Positions 47,477 through 60,374 are shown, counted from the first letter of the stretch. The stretch is DNA of 64,000 nucleotides from Cannabis sativa (GCF_029168945.1 NC_083603.1:8370001-8434000); one strand, 5' to 3'. Numbers and translations: made by a program. The notes: generated from the letters alone by a model not told the origin.

Positions 47477-49591
47477 GTACAATGCTCTATTTAATCCTAT
47501 AATAATCAATACAACCGACAATATAATCATGGTGTAAGTTGTAAAATTATCTTACATATTAAGTCCAATAACATGAGTTCAATCATTTGAAAAGACATGA
47601 TTTTTTTTATTTTTTTTTAATTTAAGCTTTTAAATTAATTCAATAATTTAAATTTATTTTTTTTTTCTAAACAAGAATTTAAATTTCTTTAAGATTTATT
47701 AATATGGAACAATTCTTATATTATAAATTTTTTAAAGTTTATGATTAATGTGGTGGAAAGTCTTAAATTTTTATTTTTAAATATGTGTTGATGGTTATAT
47801 TACATAAAGTATACTAGTGAACAATAAAATAACACATGCAATAATAATATTTAAATGACAAATTTTGTCAAATAAAAAATTGAATGATAAATTTTATCAA
47901 ATAAAAAAAATGCATAAAATAGATAGATGAAAAGTTTTGCATTAAAAACTATTTGAACAATCTCGATTACCGTCATTCTCATCTAAATTTGATAGTCTAT
48001 GACAACTTTGGATAATTATAAGACGTGCAATAAGACACTAATATCATCTAAGCGTAATAGTTTATTGTTGCAAAATTTATTTGTCATGTAAGTGTACACA
48101 ATGGCAATTTATTTGCTATGCAAGTGCACATAGGAAAACAAAACTAAATATTTTATTATACATACAATTTTTTCTTCCCTTGTGTTTGTTGTTTTTTATT
48201 TTATTTATTTTAATTTGTTGTTGGCGACATAAAGCAATAATAATTTCTTTTTATTTTATTGTTATTTATGTGAAAAAAAAATAATAAATATTAAGCAATT
48301 TAATATTAAAAACTAACCAATCTAAATTAATCGATTCAATTCGTACTTTTGCGGATTGGATTAGAATGATTTGAGTTATTATGCAGCTTAGATTGGATCC
48401 AAAATATGAAATTTGCACTTAGTACAGATCGAATGTACTATGAACAAAATAGTGCGAAATGAATTGGATGAGCACCGCTATTGAGAATGATAAAGAAGAG
48501 ATAAAAAACTCTTCAAAAAAATAAATGAAATAAAATAAAATAGGCAAAAAAATAAATAGTATAAAATTATCAAATTAAAGTATCAAGGATTGAAATCATG
48601 TCACTTAACAAGAGATATGAAAACTTACCAAACATGCTAGAATAACTTTGTTGTGTAAATTGATTCTTATTGATTAATATTTTATTGTGTATAAAATTTA
48701 AATATATACATATGTGTTTTCCAATGTAATAGTGTGCATTTATTCTTTTCAACTATGTATGTGTACTACTTATAATTAGTTCATGCATGATTTATATAGA
48801 TAGTATAATTAAAATAAATAATTAATTCAATATCTAAAAATTTTAAATACCTTGAACTAAGTTGAAAAATAAACATATTATGAATGTGTATTATATACTA
48901 TTTCATGCATGATTATATAAATAATGTAATTAAAGTAAATAATTAATTCTATATCTAAAATTTTTAAATACATTCAACATTATAATCTTGAAAAGTAAAT
49001 TAATTAATATAATATGATAAAATTTTGAAATTAATTGAAATCTTAAATTAAATATAAATAAAGAAAAAAAAAAGAAAATATTACTTCTAAAATATTGAAC
49101 TCATAATGTTTTGATTATTTTAAGAGTACTTATATTGATTATTATAAAATCATTATAAGTTTAACATGTTATAATTTCTTAAAGTATAATTCTTGTTTTA
49201 AAAATAAATTTAATTAAAGTATTTTTTTTTATGTAAATTTGAAATTTAAAATATATATAATTTAATTTTTAAATAGACCTAAAATAAAAAGTCAAAAAAT
49301 TATGGTTTGGAATTTTGTTAGTTGAATCTATAATTAAAAAAATTAATTATAAATAAATATATATTAATTATGGTGTGGTTTTCATGAGTTAATTTGAGTC
49401 TTGGATTAAATCAAAGACTATAAATTACTATCCCTATTGATAAGGTATTTTACCCAATCTCTACTGTAATAGCCCTTATATATAAATATATATTTAGTAT
49501 ATCGTGACCTTTAAATAACTCAAAAACTTTAACAAAATATTTACCTTAGGGCTTGGACGGAGATTCATGGTGATAACGTGTTATAAAATTA
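47477..49591. other. AT-rich non-coding DNA
   Basis: No gene recognised. A decayed direct repeat of about 72 bp with a period near 121 bp starts at 48781 and 48902 (both begin TTCATGCATGAT). Short words around AACAATAAAATAA recur at 46750 and 47820. Confidence 0.4.
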
Positions 49592-49600
49592 TTATAAATA

Positions 49601-50196
49601 GGGTAAATTGCGGCATAAATACCTAATGTTTCAGATTTTATACACTTAAATACCTAATGTTTATTTTTGGAGGCAAAAATACCTAATATTACAATTCTCT
49701 TACACCGTTACTATCACTTCCGTTATTAACTCATAAATATGGACACGTGGAGGGCCAAAATGCATTACATTTATTTATTTTATTTTAAAATTTAATATTC
49801 TTAATATAAAAAACTAATTACTACTTATTTTTTTAAAAAAAATAAGAGAAATGCAATACTAAATTACCATAGCTGGGTGAACCAGTATAATATATGGAAC
49901 ATGATTATCGTATTGAAGTGTCAATATCATGTGAAAATTGTTATGAGAACAAGTTTTTTTTTTCCTGAAACAAGTAGCATTTAGTTTCTAATATTAAAAA
50001 TATTAAGTTTTAAAATAAATTAAAAATAAATGTAATGTATCTGAACCATCCATGTGTCCATATTTATGAGTTAACGGAAGTGGTAGTAATGGTGTAAGAG
50101 AAATGTAACATTAGGTATTTTTGCCTCCAAAAATAAACATTAGGTATTGAAGTGTCTAAAATCTGAAACATTAGGTATTTACGCCGCAATTTACTC
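49601..50196. mobile_element. Mutator-like MITE, 596 bp
   Basis: Inverted terminal repeats of about 165-190 bp: the left starts GGGTAAATTGCGGC, and the complement of the right end starts GAGTAAATTGCGGC. Both carry the repeated phrase AATACCTAATGTT and the block with CGTTA(A/T)(T)AACTCATAAATATGGACAC. A perfect 9-bp target duplication TTATAAATA lies at 49592-49600 and 50197-50205. No coding capacity. Confidence 0.85.
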
Positions 50197-50442
50197 TTAT
50201 AAATAATATAAAATAGATAAGAAGAAAAGAAGAAGAGAAAAAGAGAAACTAGTGGAGAATTTCTCAACACTTTATTTTAATGGGGCGAGCCCCAATTTAT
50301 ACAAATATGTGAGTCATAAATTAGGAAACTAAAGAGATGAATAGAAATTACAATTAATGGTAATTAATAGAAAAGATTCGGGTGATTTGGATATCTATAT
50401 AAATAATATTTTATAACAATAAATTATATGTATATATTTTAG

Positions 50443-50925
50443 GGGCTTTTTTATTTTTACATTTCAAATTTTTTTCCATTTTACGGAATTGTACAATGAA
50501 ACCCTTATTGCAACTAGCGCTGCAACCTAAATTGCAACAAAAAATCATATAGAAACTCCTATTGCAACTAGCGCTACAACCACTTGAGAAACTCAAACCG
50601 TAAATTTGAAAAAAAAATGGTTAAAAAAATAGTATATGTGGTAATTCCCCTATATTTTATTAAGATATAATTATTTTTATATAGAGGTATATTTTTTTTT
50701 AAAGGAAATTACCCTATATACTATTTTTTTAACTTTTTTTTTTTCAAATTTACGGTTTGGGTTGCTCCGGTGGTTTTTCCAGTAGTTTCTATGTGAGTTG
50801 CTATACGGATTTTGGTTACGATTTAAGTTGCTCCGTTAGTTGCTATAGGGTTTCTGTGTGAAATTTTGTAAAAATACAAAAAAACTGTTTTGAAGTGTAA
50901 AAATAAAAAAAAAAATACGGGACTT
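50443..50925. repeat. fold-back element with ~210-bp arms
   Basis: Left arm about 50443-50652 and right arm about 50700-50925 are inverted repeats with many mismatches. Matching blocks include CAAACCGTAAATTTGAAAAA near the centre and TTTTTACATTTCAAA near the outside. The 48-bp centre has TTAAGATATAATTATTTTTA, a phrase also present at 14857. No target duplication could be identified. Confidence 0.55.
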
Positions 50926-51732
50926 AGAAAATATATAACTAATTATAATTTAAAGGTTATTCTTATTTATATATGGTTCAAATTGGGATTTAACTTTCTT
51001 TTTATAGCAAATTAGAAATTATACTTGAATAGAGAATTCTTATATAAAAGTTCTATTCTACATGCTGTAAAATTCTTCCACTTGAAAAGGAAACTATTTG
51101 AGAAGCAACAATGCCGGAGTATCTTGAGGATAAATACCCTAGAACAAAATCCTATTGTAAGGATGAGTGAGTAAGCACTTATGAAAGAGTAATAAGCTGC
51201 AGAAAATATGAAAATTATTAAATAAAATATTACATGAAGAGGCATATTGATTATTCTTTGACTCTATAATTAACTTGGTTAACAACTTTAATACTTAGCA
51301 AAAGTTGTTAAGCTATTTTCATAATGGCAACATAGATGAAGGAAAAAATAAAACAATTAATTCAGAAGATAAAAATTAACAAATTGCAATTTTGAATGCT
51401 TTATTAGTGAAAAGTGAATTATGAGTACAAACTTGTGAGGTTCTAATATTAATTAAGGCCTAAAAGAATTCTCAAATTACATTGAAAATGAGTAGAAATG
51501 TTTAAGGATGCCTTTCCCCTTAAGACATAGATTGCCCTATATTATTAGTTCTAATGTTCAATACTTAGCTTATTGTGTGATTTGATTTCTTAAATTAAAA
51601 GTTACATAGTTCTTGATGTAGAGAATGAAATTTTACTTTGGTCCACTTTAAAAGATTTTAGTTCTCATAGAAATTATAAATGGTTAGCAATAAAAGTAAG
51701 TTTCCCGCCTCTTTGTTTTTCATAATTTCATT

Positions 51733-53290
51733 ATGGAGAAATACGAAACTAGTAATGAATTTCTTGTTTTAAAATTTATTCTAAAAAGTTTAAAATGTAA
51801 ATGTAAAGAGGAGATATACTGGATGAACGAGGAAGACGACGTGACGTATCTATTTTTTTTTTTGTCTAAATTCAATTGATGAAATGAGAAAAAAAAAAGA
51901 ATCGGTTATCTTAAAGTCTTTCTGTTTTTCATAATTTCATTATGGAGGAAGACGAAGCTAGTAATGAATTTCTTGTTTCAAAATTTCTACCAAAAAATTT
52001 AAATGGTAAATGTGAGGAGGAGATATACTGGATGAAAGAGAAAGGAGACGTATCTGTTTTTCGTCTCAATTCACTTGATGAAATGAACAAAAAAAAAAAA
52101 ATCAGTTGTCTTAAAGTCTTTCTGTTTTTCATAATTTCATTATGGAAGAAGACGAAGCTAGCAATGAATTTCTTGTTTCAAAATTTCTTCCAAACAATTA
52201 AAAATGTAAATCTGTAAAAGAAGATATACTGGATGAACGAGGAAGGCGACATATCTGTTTTTCGTCTCAAATCACTTGATGAAATGAAAAAAAAATCCGT
52301 TGTCGTAAAGCCTTTCTGTTTTTCATAAAGTCATTATAGAGAAAGACGAAGCTAGCAATGAATTTTCTTGTTTCAAAATTTTTGAAGTGTAAATGTGAAG
52401 AGGAGATATACTAGATGAACGAGGAAGGCGACGTACCTATTTTTCGTCTCAATTCACTCGATGAAATGAAAAGAAAAAAAAAAGAATCGGTTGTCTTAAA
52501 GTCTTTCTGTTTTTCATAATTTCATTATGGAGGAAGACGAAGCTAACAATGAATTTCTTGTTTCAAAATTTCTTCTAAAAAATTTAAAAATTAAATCTGA
52601 AGAGGAGATAAACTGGATGAATGAGGAAGGTGATGTATTTATTTTTCGTCTCAATTCACTTGATGAAATGAAAAAAAAAAACTGGTTGTCGTAAAGTCTT
52701 TCTGTTTTTCATAAATTCATTATAGGGGAAGAGGAAGCTAGCAATGAATTTCTTGTTTCAAACTTTCTTCTAAAAAATTTGAAGTGTAAATGTGAAGAGG
52801 AGATATACTAGATGAACGAGGAATGCGACATATTTATTTTTCGTCTCAATTCACTTGATGAAATGAAAAAAAAACCGGTTGTCTTAAAGTCTTTCTATTT
52901 TTCATAATTTCATTATGGAGGAAGACGAAGCTAGCAATGAATTTCTTGTTTAAAAATTTCTTCCAAACAAATTTAAAATATAAATGTAAAGAGGAGATAT
53001 ACTGGATGAACGAGGAAGATGACGTATCTATTTTTCGTCTCAATTCACTTGATGAAATGAAAAAAGAAATAATCGGTCGTCTTAAAGTCTTTTTGTTTTT
53101 CATAATTTCATTATGGAGGAAGACGAAGTTTGCAATGAATTTCTTGTTTCAAAATTTCTTCCAAAAAATTTAAAATGTAAATCTCAAGAGGAGATATACT
53201 AGATGAATGAGGAAGGCCATGTATTTATTTTTCATCTCAATTCACTTGATGAAATGAAAAAAAAAAGAACCGATTGTCTTAAAGTCTTAC
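51733..53290 (+). repeat. array A: eight ~195-bp coding-like tandem units
   Basis: Units start at 51733, 51942, 52142, 52336, 52527, 52722, 52915 and 53113 (periods 191-209 bp). A typical unit reads as M-E-E-D-E-A-S-N-E-F-L-V-S-K-F-L-P, then EEEIYWMNEEDDVSIFRLNS, then LDEMKKK, ending in an A-run of variable length that shifts the frame before the next unit. The units look like a segment of the F-box-type gene remnant downstream. Units 4 and 6 have ATA in place of the first ATG. Confidence 0.93.
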
Positions 53291-54030
53291 TGTCAAGGAC
53301 TTCTTTGTTATGGGTGTTGATAATCAATCCATGGAAAGGGGACGTACTTTTCCTTAGAGAGCCGCCAACAGCTTAACCACCATTATCAGAATCTAAATTG
53401 TCCTTCATATTGGGTGTTGGCAGACAATCAGGTAATTAGAATTTCAAACTTGTTCTTCTTCAACGATATCATTCAAACAACCTCTGTAATATTCTGACAC
53501 TAGGATCAACTATTTGGAGAGTCATCTCCTCTGCTCCAAATATAGAATTCATTAACCAACCACCTATTTTTGAGAAAGGCTTTTGTATTGGCTCTCACCC
53601 ACTCAACAACTGATTGTCTTTGATGTTGATAATAAGGTATTCCCAACAATGACAAGTCCCCTCCCTCCTGACTTAACAATGAAAACTCTGATTCTTGGGT
53701 CTCGGGTCAAGCTAGTAGATTTAGGGTATATGGGGTTAGTGTATGAAACTCTAAACGGTTTAAGAATCTAGTTTAGTATAACCTATAATCACAAGGACAA
53801 ATCTCTGAATGGAAATAACATGACCCCATTCAAATTTTTCATGATGAAAAGTTTGTAAGTATTCAATCCCATCAAAGATGGCCACAGTAGTGGAAACTCC
53901 CAAACGTCATTCTACTTTCGAATACTCCAGCTACAGAGGCTCTTCTCTTTTACTTTCACAATTTCATGGTAGCTCAGAACTTGTGCATCTACCATCTGGA
54001 CAAAAGTACACCACAAGGTACCATTTTATT
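53291..54030 (+). pseudogene. F-box-associated domain pseudogene, copy A
   Basis: Joined out of several frames: SYCQGLLCYG at 53285, NPWKGDVLFLREPP at 53326, SESKLSFILGVGRQSG at 53385, LGSTIWRVISSAPNIEFINQ at 53500, then YWLSPTQQLIVFDVDNKVF from 53583 and a last part with SSLLLSQFHGSSELVHLPSG at 53940. The W-R and Y-W-L-S patterns and their order are those of F-box-associated (FBA) domains of plant F-box proteins, substrate receptors of SCF ubiquitin ligases. Stops and shifts occur throughout, including one T fewer than copy B near 53582 and a TAG near 53770. The F-box itself was not found upstream of the array. Confidence 0.72.
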
Positions 54031-54833
54031 TATCTTTTCAATATCCTTAATTATCTTAATCTTTATTATACTAAATACTTTTTTCTATTATAGACGAAAT
54101 CATTTAATAAAGATAGTAATTAAAGAACTTGGAAAAATGTTGATGGTGTTTTAGGAAGAAGCTGAATAAGTTTTCTTTAAACACTTGCCATTTGACTGTT
54201 TTAATTTACTACAGGATTTTATAAACTTGGTTGTAAATATTATTACTATGTTTTATTATAGGATTTTACTTCGTTGCAGGTTTTACTACATGATTTTATA
54301 TACTTGGTTGTAAATACTAATTTTGAAACAAACCAAAACAAAAGAATAGTGATTTATATAATGTAAAAGTATATCGCTCACAATAATTTTTAAACTATGT
54401 GAGACTTTTGGGACGCTCTCATATTACTAAAAGCATAAAAAATATTAAAAATTGTGAAAAATGATGAAAAAAAAAGAAAAACGAATTCACATCACTATCT
54501 ACATAGAAGAAGGAAAAAATAAAACAATTAATTGAGAAGATAAAAATTAACAAATTGCAATTTTGAATGCTTTATTAGTGAAGAGTGAATTATGAGTACA
54601 AACTTATGAGGTTCTAATATTAATTAAGGCCTAAAAGAATTCTCAAATTACATTGAACATTAGTAGAAATGTTTAAGGATGCATTTCCCCTTAAGACATA
54701 GATTGCCCTATATTATTAGTTCTAATGTTAAATACTTAGCTTATTGTGTGATTTGATTTCTTAAATTAAAAGTTACATAGTTCTTGATGTAGAGAATGAA
54801 ATTTTACTTTGGTCCACTTTAAAAGATTTTAGT

Positions 54834-56962
54834 TGTAACGCCCTAATGCTAAGACATGCTACAATGCTTTTTCAATTACAGTGCAATCTTCGCTAATCGA
54901 AGAGTTTTCTTGGAAAACGTGTCAAATTAAAACTTTTATATTAATTAATAAACTTTATAATATATTTAAATGTTTACAAGTGTCGGGATCCCATTTTCAA
55001 ACTTTTTAAAATTAATATTTCAAAATACACATTTTTCAGGTCGCACAGCGACTAACAAAATACAATTCCCAGATGCCCCAGACCGAACACTCCAGGTCGC
55101 GCTGCTTTGACATGTACAATCCCATCCGAGCTCAGGTTCACTCTAGTTCAGTTATCGCCTTTCCTTTACCTATACATGAAAGTAGAACTGTGAGTCAACA
55201 GACTCAGTAAGAAAAGCATATAACATATCATACAACTTTCGACTTGTAACTAGGCGCCCATACACCTATTTACAAGGCTTAACAACTGATTAAGAACGTT
55301 CTTAATGGTTGGTGCTATTGACCATGATATCACCCACTACCAGCACTATGATCACACTGCGGGACCGGCACTATGTTCGTGTCGCCAGGATAGCATCAAT
55401 AGCACCCAAGAGTACAATTGGCCATGATATCACTCTTAACCAGTACTGTGCCCGTACTGCTGAACAGACACAATTGTTGTGCCGCTATGATAGCACCAAT
55501 TAATACTCTCTGGGGTGAATATCACTCTTAACCAGTACGATGCCTGTACTGTCGAACCAACACAATTGTTGTGCCGCTATGATATCACCCAAAACATATA
55601 CAATCATACATACATCATGCATATATCTCATATAACACGCTATATACAGTTCTTACCTGTTTTCCGAATTCAAATGTGCTGGCCGACCTGAACGGAAATT
55701 CTCGTGCAAGATGGATGCCCTAATCACAATAATTGTAACACAGATGAGTGACTCGCTAAATAACTACTTGGGGACTTAAACTTGAAACTAAAAGTTTCCC
55801 TATCAATAAACCACATGGCAATACCCTAAATATCTAAAAATTAGGAAAAACTAGGGTTCTAAAAATTCCCCCAACCGGCAGACCGGTTCCCAACCGGAAT
55901 TCCGGTTCTGGGTCACCAACTGGTCGACCGGTTGCCACAGGTCCCCTAGAACCGGAATTTCGGTTCTGTGCTGGGAACCTGAAAAATTCTCCCCTTGACC
56001 TCAAAATCCAACCAAACTTCACCAAACTTTCCAGAACACCTGCATAATGTATTTACAACGTTTTCCAACCAACAAATCCCAGAAATAACCACTAAGTCAA
56101 GATATGACATTAAAGACCTAAGTTAAGGTTTTTATGCTCAAATTAACACAACACCTAAATCAACCAACCAAACCAGCTGCTATAACCCTTAATTAACCCA
56201 AACCAAACCTAGAATTTGATCCCTAAGCATTTCAAATCAAAACAGCCACTATTACTCAAAACACAAGCTCAAACTAAGAAGAAAACTTTAAATAAACATG
56301 TATAAAGGTTCTAGGATTTTACCTTAGCTTCAAGAATGCTTGATTCCCTAGTTGATTGCAGCAAAACAAAGAAGAAGAACTGAATTTCCTTCTGGTCTAG
56401 GCTGGCCGAACAAAGAAAGAGAGGAAATGGAATGAATTTCTTTAATTTTGGCTTTTTCTCTCACTTCCTTAATTTCTCAAATGAAAAGGATTTATCTTAT
56501 CCTTTGCTGAATTCATTAAAATGCTAGGTGTCAAAAGGTAGGGCAGCCACTAATCCACTCCTAGAAAAAGACTAAATTACCCTTTAAATCAAACTTAAGT
56601 ATTTTCTAAGATTAGGGGTAAAATGGTCAAATCCCATAATCCCGCTCAATCCCGATAATTTATTTTTTCTAAAATATTCCCCGCTAAGAAATAAAGTTCT
56701 AAACTTATCCATGTGATCAATCTAGCCATCCATCGCATTTTCCGTTGTCGCTGAGCAAAAATTACAAAAATTGCATATTTCACATATTAATCAAACAATA
56801 CCCCTAGAGTTTAATATAATCTCCGAAATTGAGAAATTGCAACTCTAATATTTATTTCTAAATATTGAGGTCCAAAATAATTAAATTCATAAATAATAAT
56901 AAAATAATAAAAATTAGTGCTAATTGCCTTTTCTAATCCAATTTACTAAGGCGGTCGTTACA
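54834..56962 (-). mobile_element. solo LTR of a Tekay-like gypsy, minus orientation
   Basis: 2,129 bp, TG...CA, with a perfect target duplication TTAGT (54829-54833 and 56963-56967). Copy A of the surrounding duplication has the unoccupied site, which confirms both ends. Its complement starts TGTAACGACCGCCTTAGTAA, related to the Tekay LTR start at 17583. It has the same kinds of internal motifs, including CCGGAATTCCGG-like words (about 55880-55960) and a three-fold ~95-bp tandem repeat at 55310-55590. No internal region remains, as after LTR-LTR recombination. Confidence 0.93.
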
Positions 56963-57037
56963 TTAGTTCTCATAGAAATTATAAATGGTTAGCAATAAAA
57001 GTAAGTTTCTCGCCTTTTTGTTTTTCATAATTTCATT

Positions 57038-58620
57038 ATGGAGAAAGACGAAACTAGTAATAAATTTCTTGTTTTAAAATTTCTTCTAAAAATTTTAAAA
57101 TGTAAATGTGAAGAGGAGATATACTGGATGAACGAGGAAGACGACGTATCTATTTTTTGTCTAAATTCACTTGATGAAATGAAAAAAAAAAAAAGAATCG
57201 GTTATCTTAAAGTCTTTTGGTTATTCATAATTTCATTACGGAGGAAGACGAAGCTAGTAATGAATTTCTTGTTTCAAAATTTCTTGTTTCAAAATTTCTA
57301 CCAAAAAATTTAAAATGTAAATGTGAAGAGGAGATATACTGGATGAACGAGAAATGAGACGTATCTATTTTTTCGTCTCAATTCACTTGATGAAATGAAA
57401 AAAAAAAGAATAGGTTATCTTAAAGTCTTTCTGTTTTTCATAATTTCATTATGGAAGAAGACGAAGCTAGCCATGAATTTCTTGTTTAAAAATTTCTTCT
57501 AAACAATTAAAAATGTAAATCTGAAAAGAAAATATACTGGATGAACGAGGAAGGCGACATATCTGTTTTTCGTCTCAAATCACTTGATCAAATGAAAAAA
57601 AAAAAAAATCTGTTGTCGTAAAATCTTTCTGTTTTTTTTTTATAATGTCATTATAGAGAAAGACGGAGCTAGCAATGAATTTCTTGTTTCTAAATTTTTT
57701 CCAAAAAATTTGAGGTGTAACTGTAAAGAGGAGATATACTAGATGAACAAGGAAGGCGACATACTTATTTTTTAGTCTCAATTCTCTTGATGAAATGAAA
57801 AAAAAAAAAGAATCGGTTATCTTAAAGTCTTTCTGTTTTTCATAATTTCATTATGAAGAAAGACGAAGCTAACAATGAATTTCTTGTTTCAAAATTTCTT
57901 CTAAAAAATTTAAAAATTTAATCTGAAGAGTAGATAAACTGGATGAATGAGGAAGGCGACGTATTTATTTTTCGTCTCAATTCACTTGATGAAATGAAAA
58001 AAAAACCAGTTGTCGTAAAGTCTTTCTGTTTTTCATAAATTCATTATAGAGGAAGACGAAGCTAGCAATGAATTTCTTGTTTCAAACTTTCTTCTATGAA
58101 ATTTGAAGTGTAAATGTGAAGAGGAGATATACTAGATGAACGAGGAAGGCAACGTATTTATTTTTCGCCTCAATTCACTTGATGAAATGAAAAAAAAAAT
58201 CGGTTGTCTTAAAGTCTTTCTGTTTTTCATAATTTCATTATGGAGGAAGACGAAGCTAGTAATGAATTTCTTGTTTTAAAGTTTCTTCCAAAAAAATTTA
58301 AAATATAAATGTAAAGAGGAGATATGCTGGATGAACGAGGAAGATGATGTATCTATTTTTTGTCTCAATTCACTTGATGAAATGAAAAAGAAATAATCTG
58401 TTGTCTTAAAGTGTTTTTGTTTTTCATAATTTCATTATGGTGGAAGACGAAGTTAGCAATGAATTTCTTGTTTCAAAATTTCTTCTAAAAAATTTAAAAT
58501 GTAAATCTCAAGAGGAGATATACTGGATGAATGAGGAAGGCGGTGTATTTATTTTTCGTCTGATCAATTCACTTGATGAAATGAAAAGAAAAGAATCGAT
58601 TGTCTTAAATTCTTACTGTT
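57038..58620 (+). repeat. array B: eight ~195-bp coding-like tandem units
   Basis: Units start at 57038, 57238, 57451, 57653, 57853, 58046, 58240 and 58437. Unit 2 has ACG for ATG. Units 4 and 6 have ATA, exactly as in array A. Unit 2 also carries a short internal duplication of TTTCTTGTTTCAAAA, which explains its 213-bp length. The last unit reads open from 58437 to 58622. Confidence 0.93.
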
Positions 58621-59345
58621 AAGGACTTCTTTGCTATGGGCGTTGATAATCGATCCATTGAAAGGGGTAGTACTTTTCCTTAGAGAACTGCTAACAACCT
58701 CACCATCATCATGAGAATCTAAATTGTCCTTCAAATTGGGTGTTGGCGGGCAATCAGGTAATTAGAATTTCAAACTTGTTCTACTTCAACGATATCATTC
58801 AAACAACCTCTCTAATATTCTGACCCTAGGATCAGTTCTTTGGAGAGTCATCTCCCCTGTTCCAAATATAGAATTCATTAACCAACCACCTATTTTTGAG
58901 AAAGGCTTTTTGTATTGGCTCTCACCCACTCAACAATTGACTGTCTTTGATTTTGAGAATAAGGTGTTCTCAGCAATGACAACTCCCCTCCCTTCTTGCT
59001 TAACAATGAAAACTCTGATTATTGGGTCCCGGGTCAAGCTAGTAGATTTAAAGTATTTGGGGTTAGTGTATGAAACTCTAAACGGTTTAAAAATCAAGTT
59101 TGGTATAACCCATAATACACAAGGACAAATCTCTGAATGGAAATAACATGATCCCATTCAAATTTTTCATGATGAAAAGTTTGTATGTATTCAATCACTT
59201 CTAAGATGGCCATAGTAGTGGAAACTCCCAAACGTCGTCCTACTTTCGAATACGCCAGCTACAGAGACTCTTCTCTTTTACTTTCACAGTTTCATGGTAG
59301 CTCAGAACTTGTGCATCTACCATCTGGACAAAACTACAACACTAG
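58621..59345 (+). pseudogene. F-box-associated domain pseudogene, copy B
   Basis: The same domain remnant as copy A but less damaged. From about 58826 to 59146 one frame is open: LGSVLWRVISPVPNIEFINQ, YWLSPTQQLTVFDFENKVF, then LIIGSRVKLVDLKYLGLVYE and ending ITHNTQGQISEWK. A further part follows in another frame (59203-59345) with SSLLLSQFHGSSELVHLPSG. Upstream, stops separate it from the eight-unit array. FBA domains bind substrates of SCF ubiquitin ligases. Without an F-box and with breaks the copy is probably not functional, though a truncated transcript is possible. Confidence 0.7.
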
Positions 59346-59831
59346 GTACCATTTTCTTTATCTTTTCAATATCTTTAATTAAGTTAATCTATATTATACT
59401 AACTACTTTTTTCTATTATAGCCGAATTCATTTAATAAAAAGAGGAATTGGAGAACTTGAAAGAAGCTGAATTTGAAAAAATGCTGATGGTGTTTCAGGA
59501 AGCAGCTGAATAAGTTTTCTTTAAACACTTGCCATTTGACTGTTTTAATTTACTACAGGATTTTACTTGGTTGTATGGTTTTACTATAGGATTTTATATA
59601 CTTGGTTGTAAATACTAACTTTGGAACAAATCAAAACAAAAAAATAGTAATATATATAATGTAAAAGTATATCACCTACAATAATTTTTAAACCATGTGG
59701 GATTTTTTGGACTTTTTGAAAATAGCTCTCATATTACTAAAAGCATAAAAAATATTAAAAAAATGTGAAAAATGAGGAAAAAAAAATCAAATTCACAGGA
59801 GATGTCACCTCATTTTCTTTGTGTTTTCCTT

Positions 59832-59867
59832 TATATATATATATACACATATATATATATATATATT
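59832..59867. repeat. (TA)n microsatellite
   Basis: A TA run interrupted once by CACA near 59846. Just outside the right end of the duplicated locus. Confidence 0.9.
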
Positions 59868-60292
59868 AAGAAATAGATCTACGCTTCGTGCGATTTTCAT
59901 AATTTTTATAAATTTTATTTTTTTAAAAAAATTAGTTTAAGAATGAAATTTCAAGTCTAATACTTTTTTAAACTTTTTTTTATGAATAATTTAAAATTAT
60001 ATAATATATTTATGCAAAATCTTTCTTTTATTTGTGATTAGCACAAATATTAATTATAATATAATAAAAATAAGGACGCATCAGATAAAGTTATTTATAA
60101 TAATTAAAAGCAATTGAAAATGTAAATTCTTTTTAAATGAGTTAGATATTATGATAAAATAGATTTTCATTCATTTATAGCAAAACTTAATTTTTTATTC
60201 ATACATATTTAAATTAAACAGTTTTTTAGAGTTAATAAGTATAATAGGCAGATAGTTTGTAAATAATGTTAGACTCTTCCAAAAATTAAAAA

Positions 60293-60346
60293 TGTTAGTA
60301 TTTGGGATAAGGTGAATGGGTTTCCATCTCAAAACTAATTGGCAAT
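60293..60346 (-). repeat. TRIM LTR fragment
   Basis: The complement reads CAATTAGTTTTGAGATGG, then TTCACCTTATCCC and TACTAACA. This matches the last ~54 bp of the TRIM LTRs at 619-744 and 1060-1185. The remainder is missing. Confidence 0.75.
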
Positions 60347-60374
60347 GATAGCACTATTTTAGCATAGTCCACCA

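Larger units (their letters stand above)
51328..59790 (+). repeat. tandem segmental duplication of an F-box pseudogene locus
   Basis: Copy A (about 51328-54500) and copy B (about 54505-59790) are collinear. Each has a ~370-bp leader starting near GAAGGAAAAAATAAAACAATT, an eight-unit repeat array, an F-box-associated coding remnant and a ~450-bp tail. Without the LTR in copy B the two are nearly the same length (about 3.15 kb). Confidence 0.92.

Noticed and set aside
54501..54833. Second independent promoter or leader
   Set aside because: It is the duplicated leader of the F-box pseudogene locus (same as 51328-51700), not a new feature.
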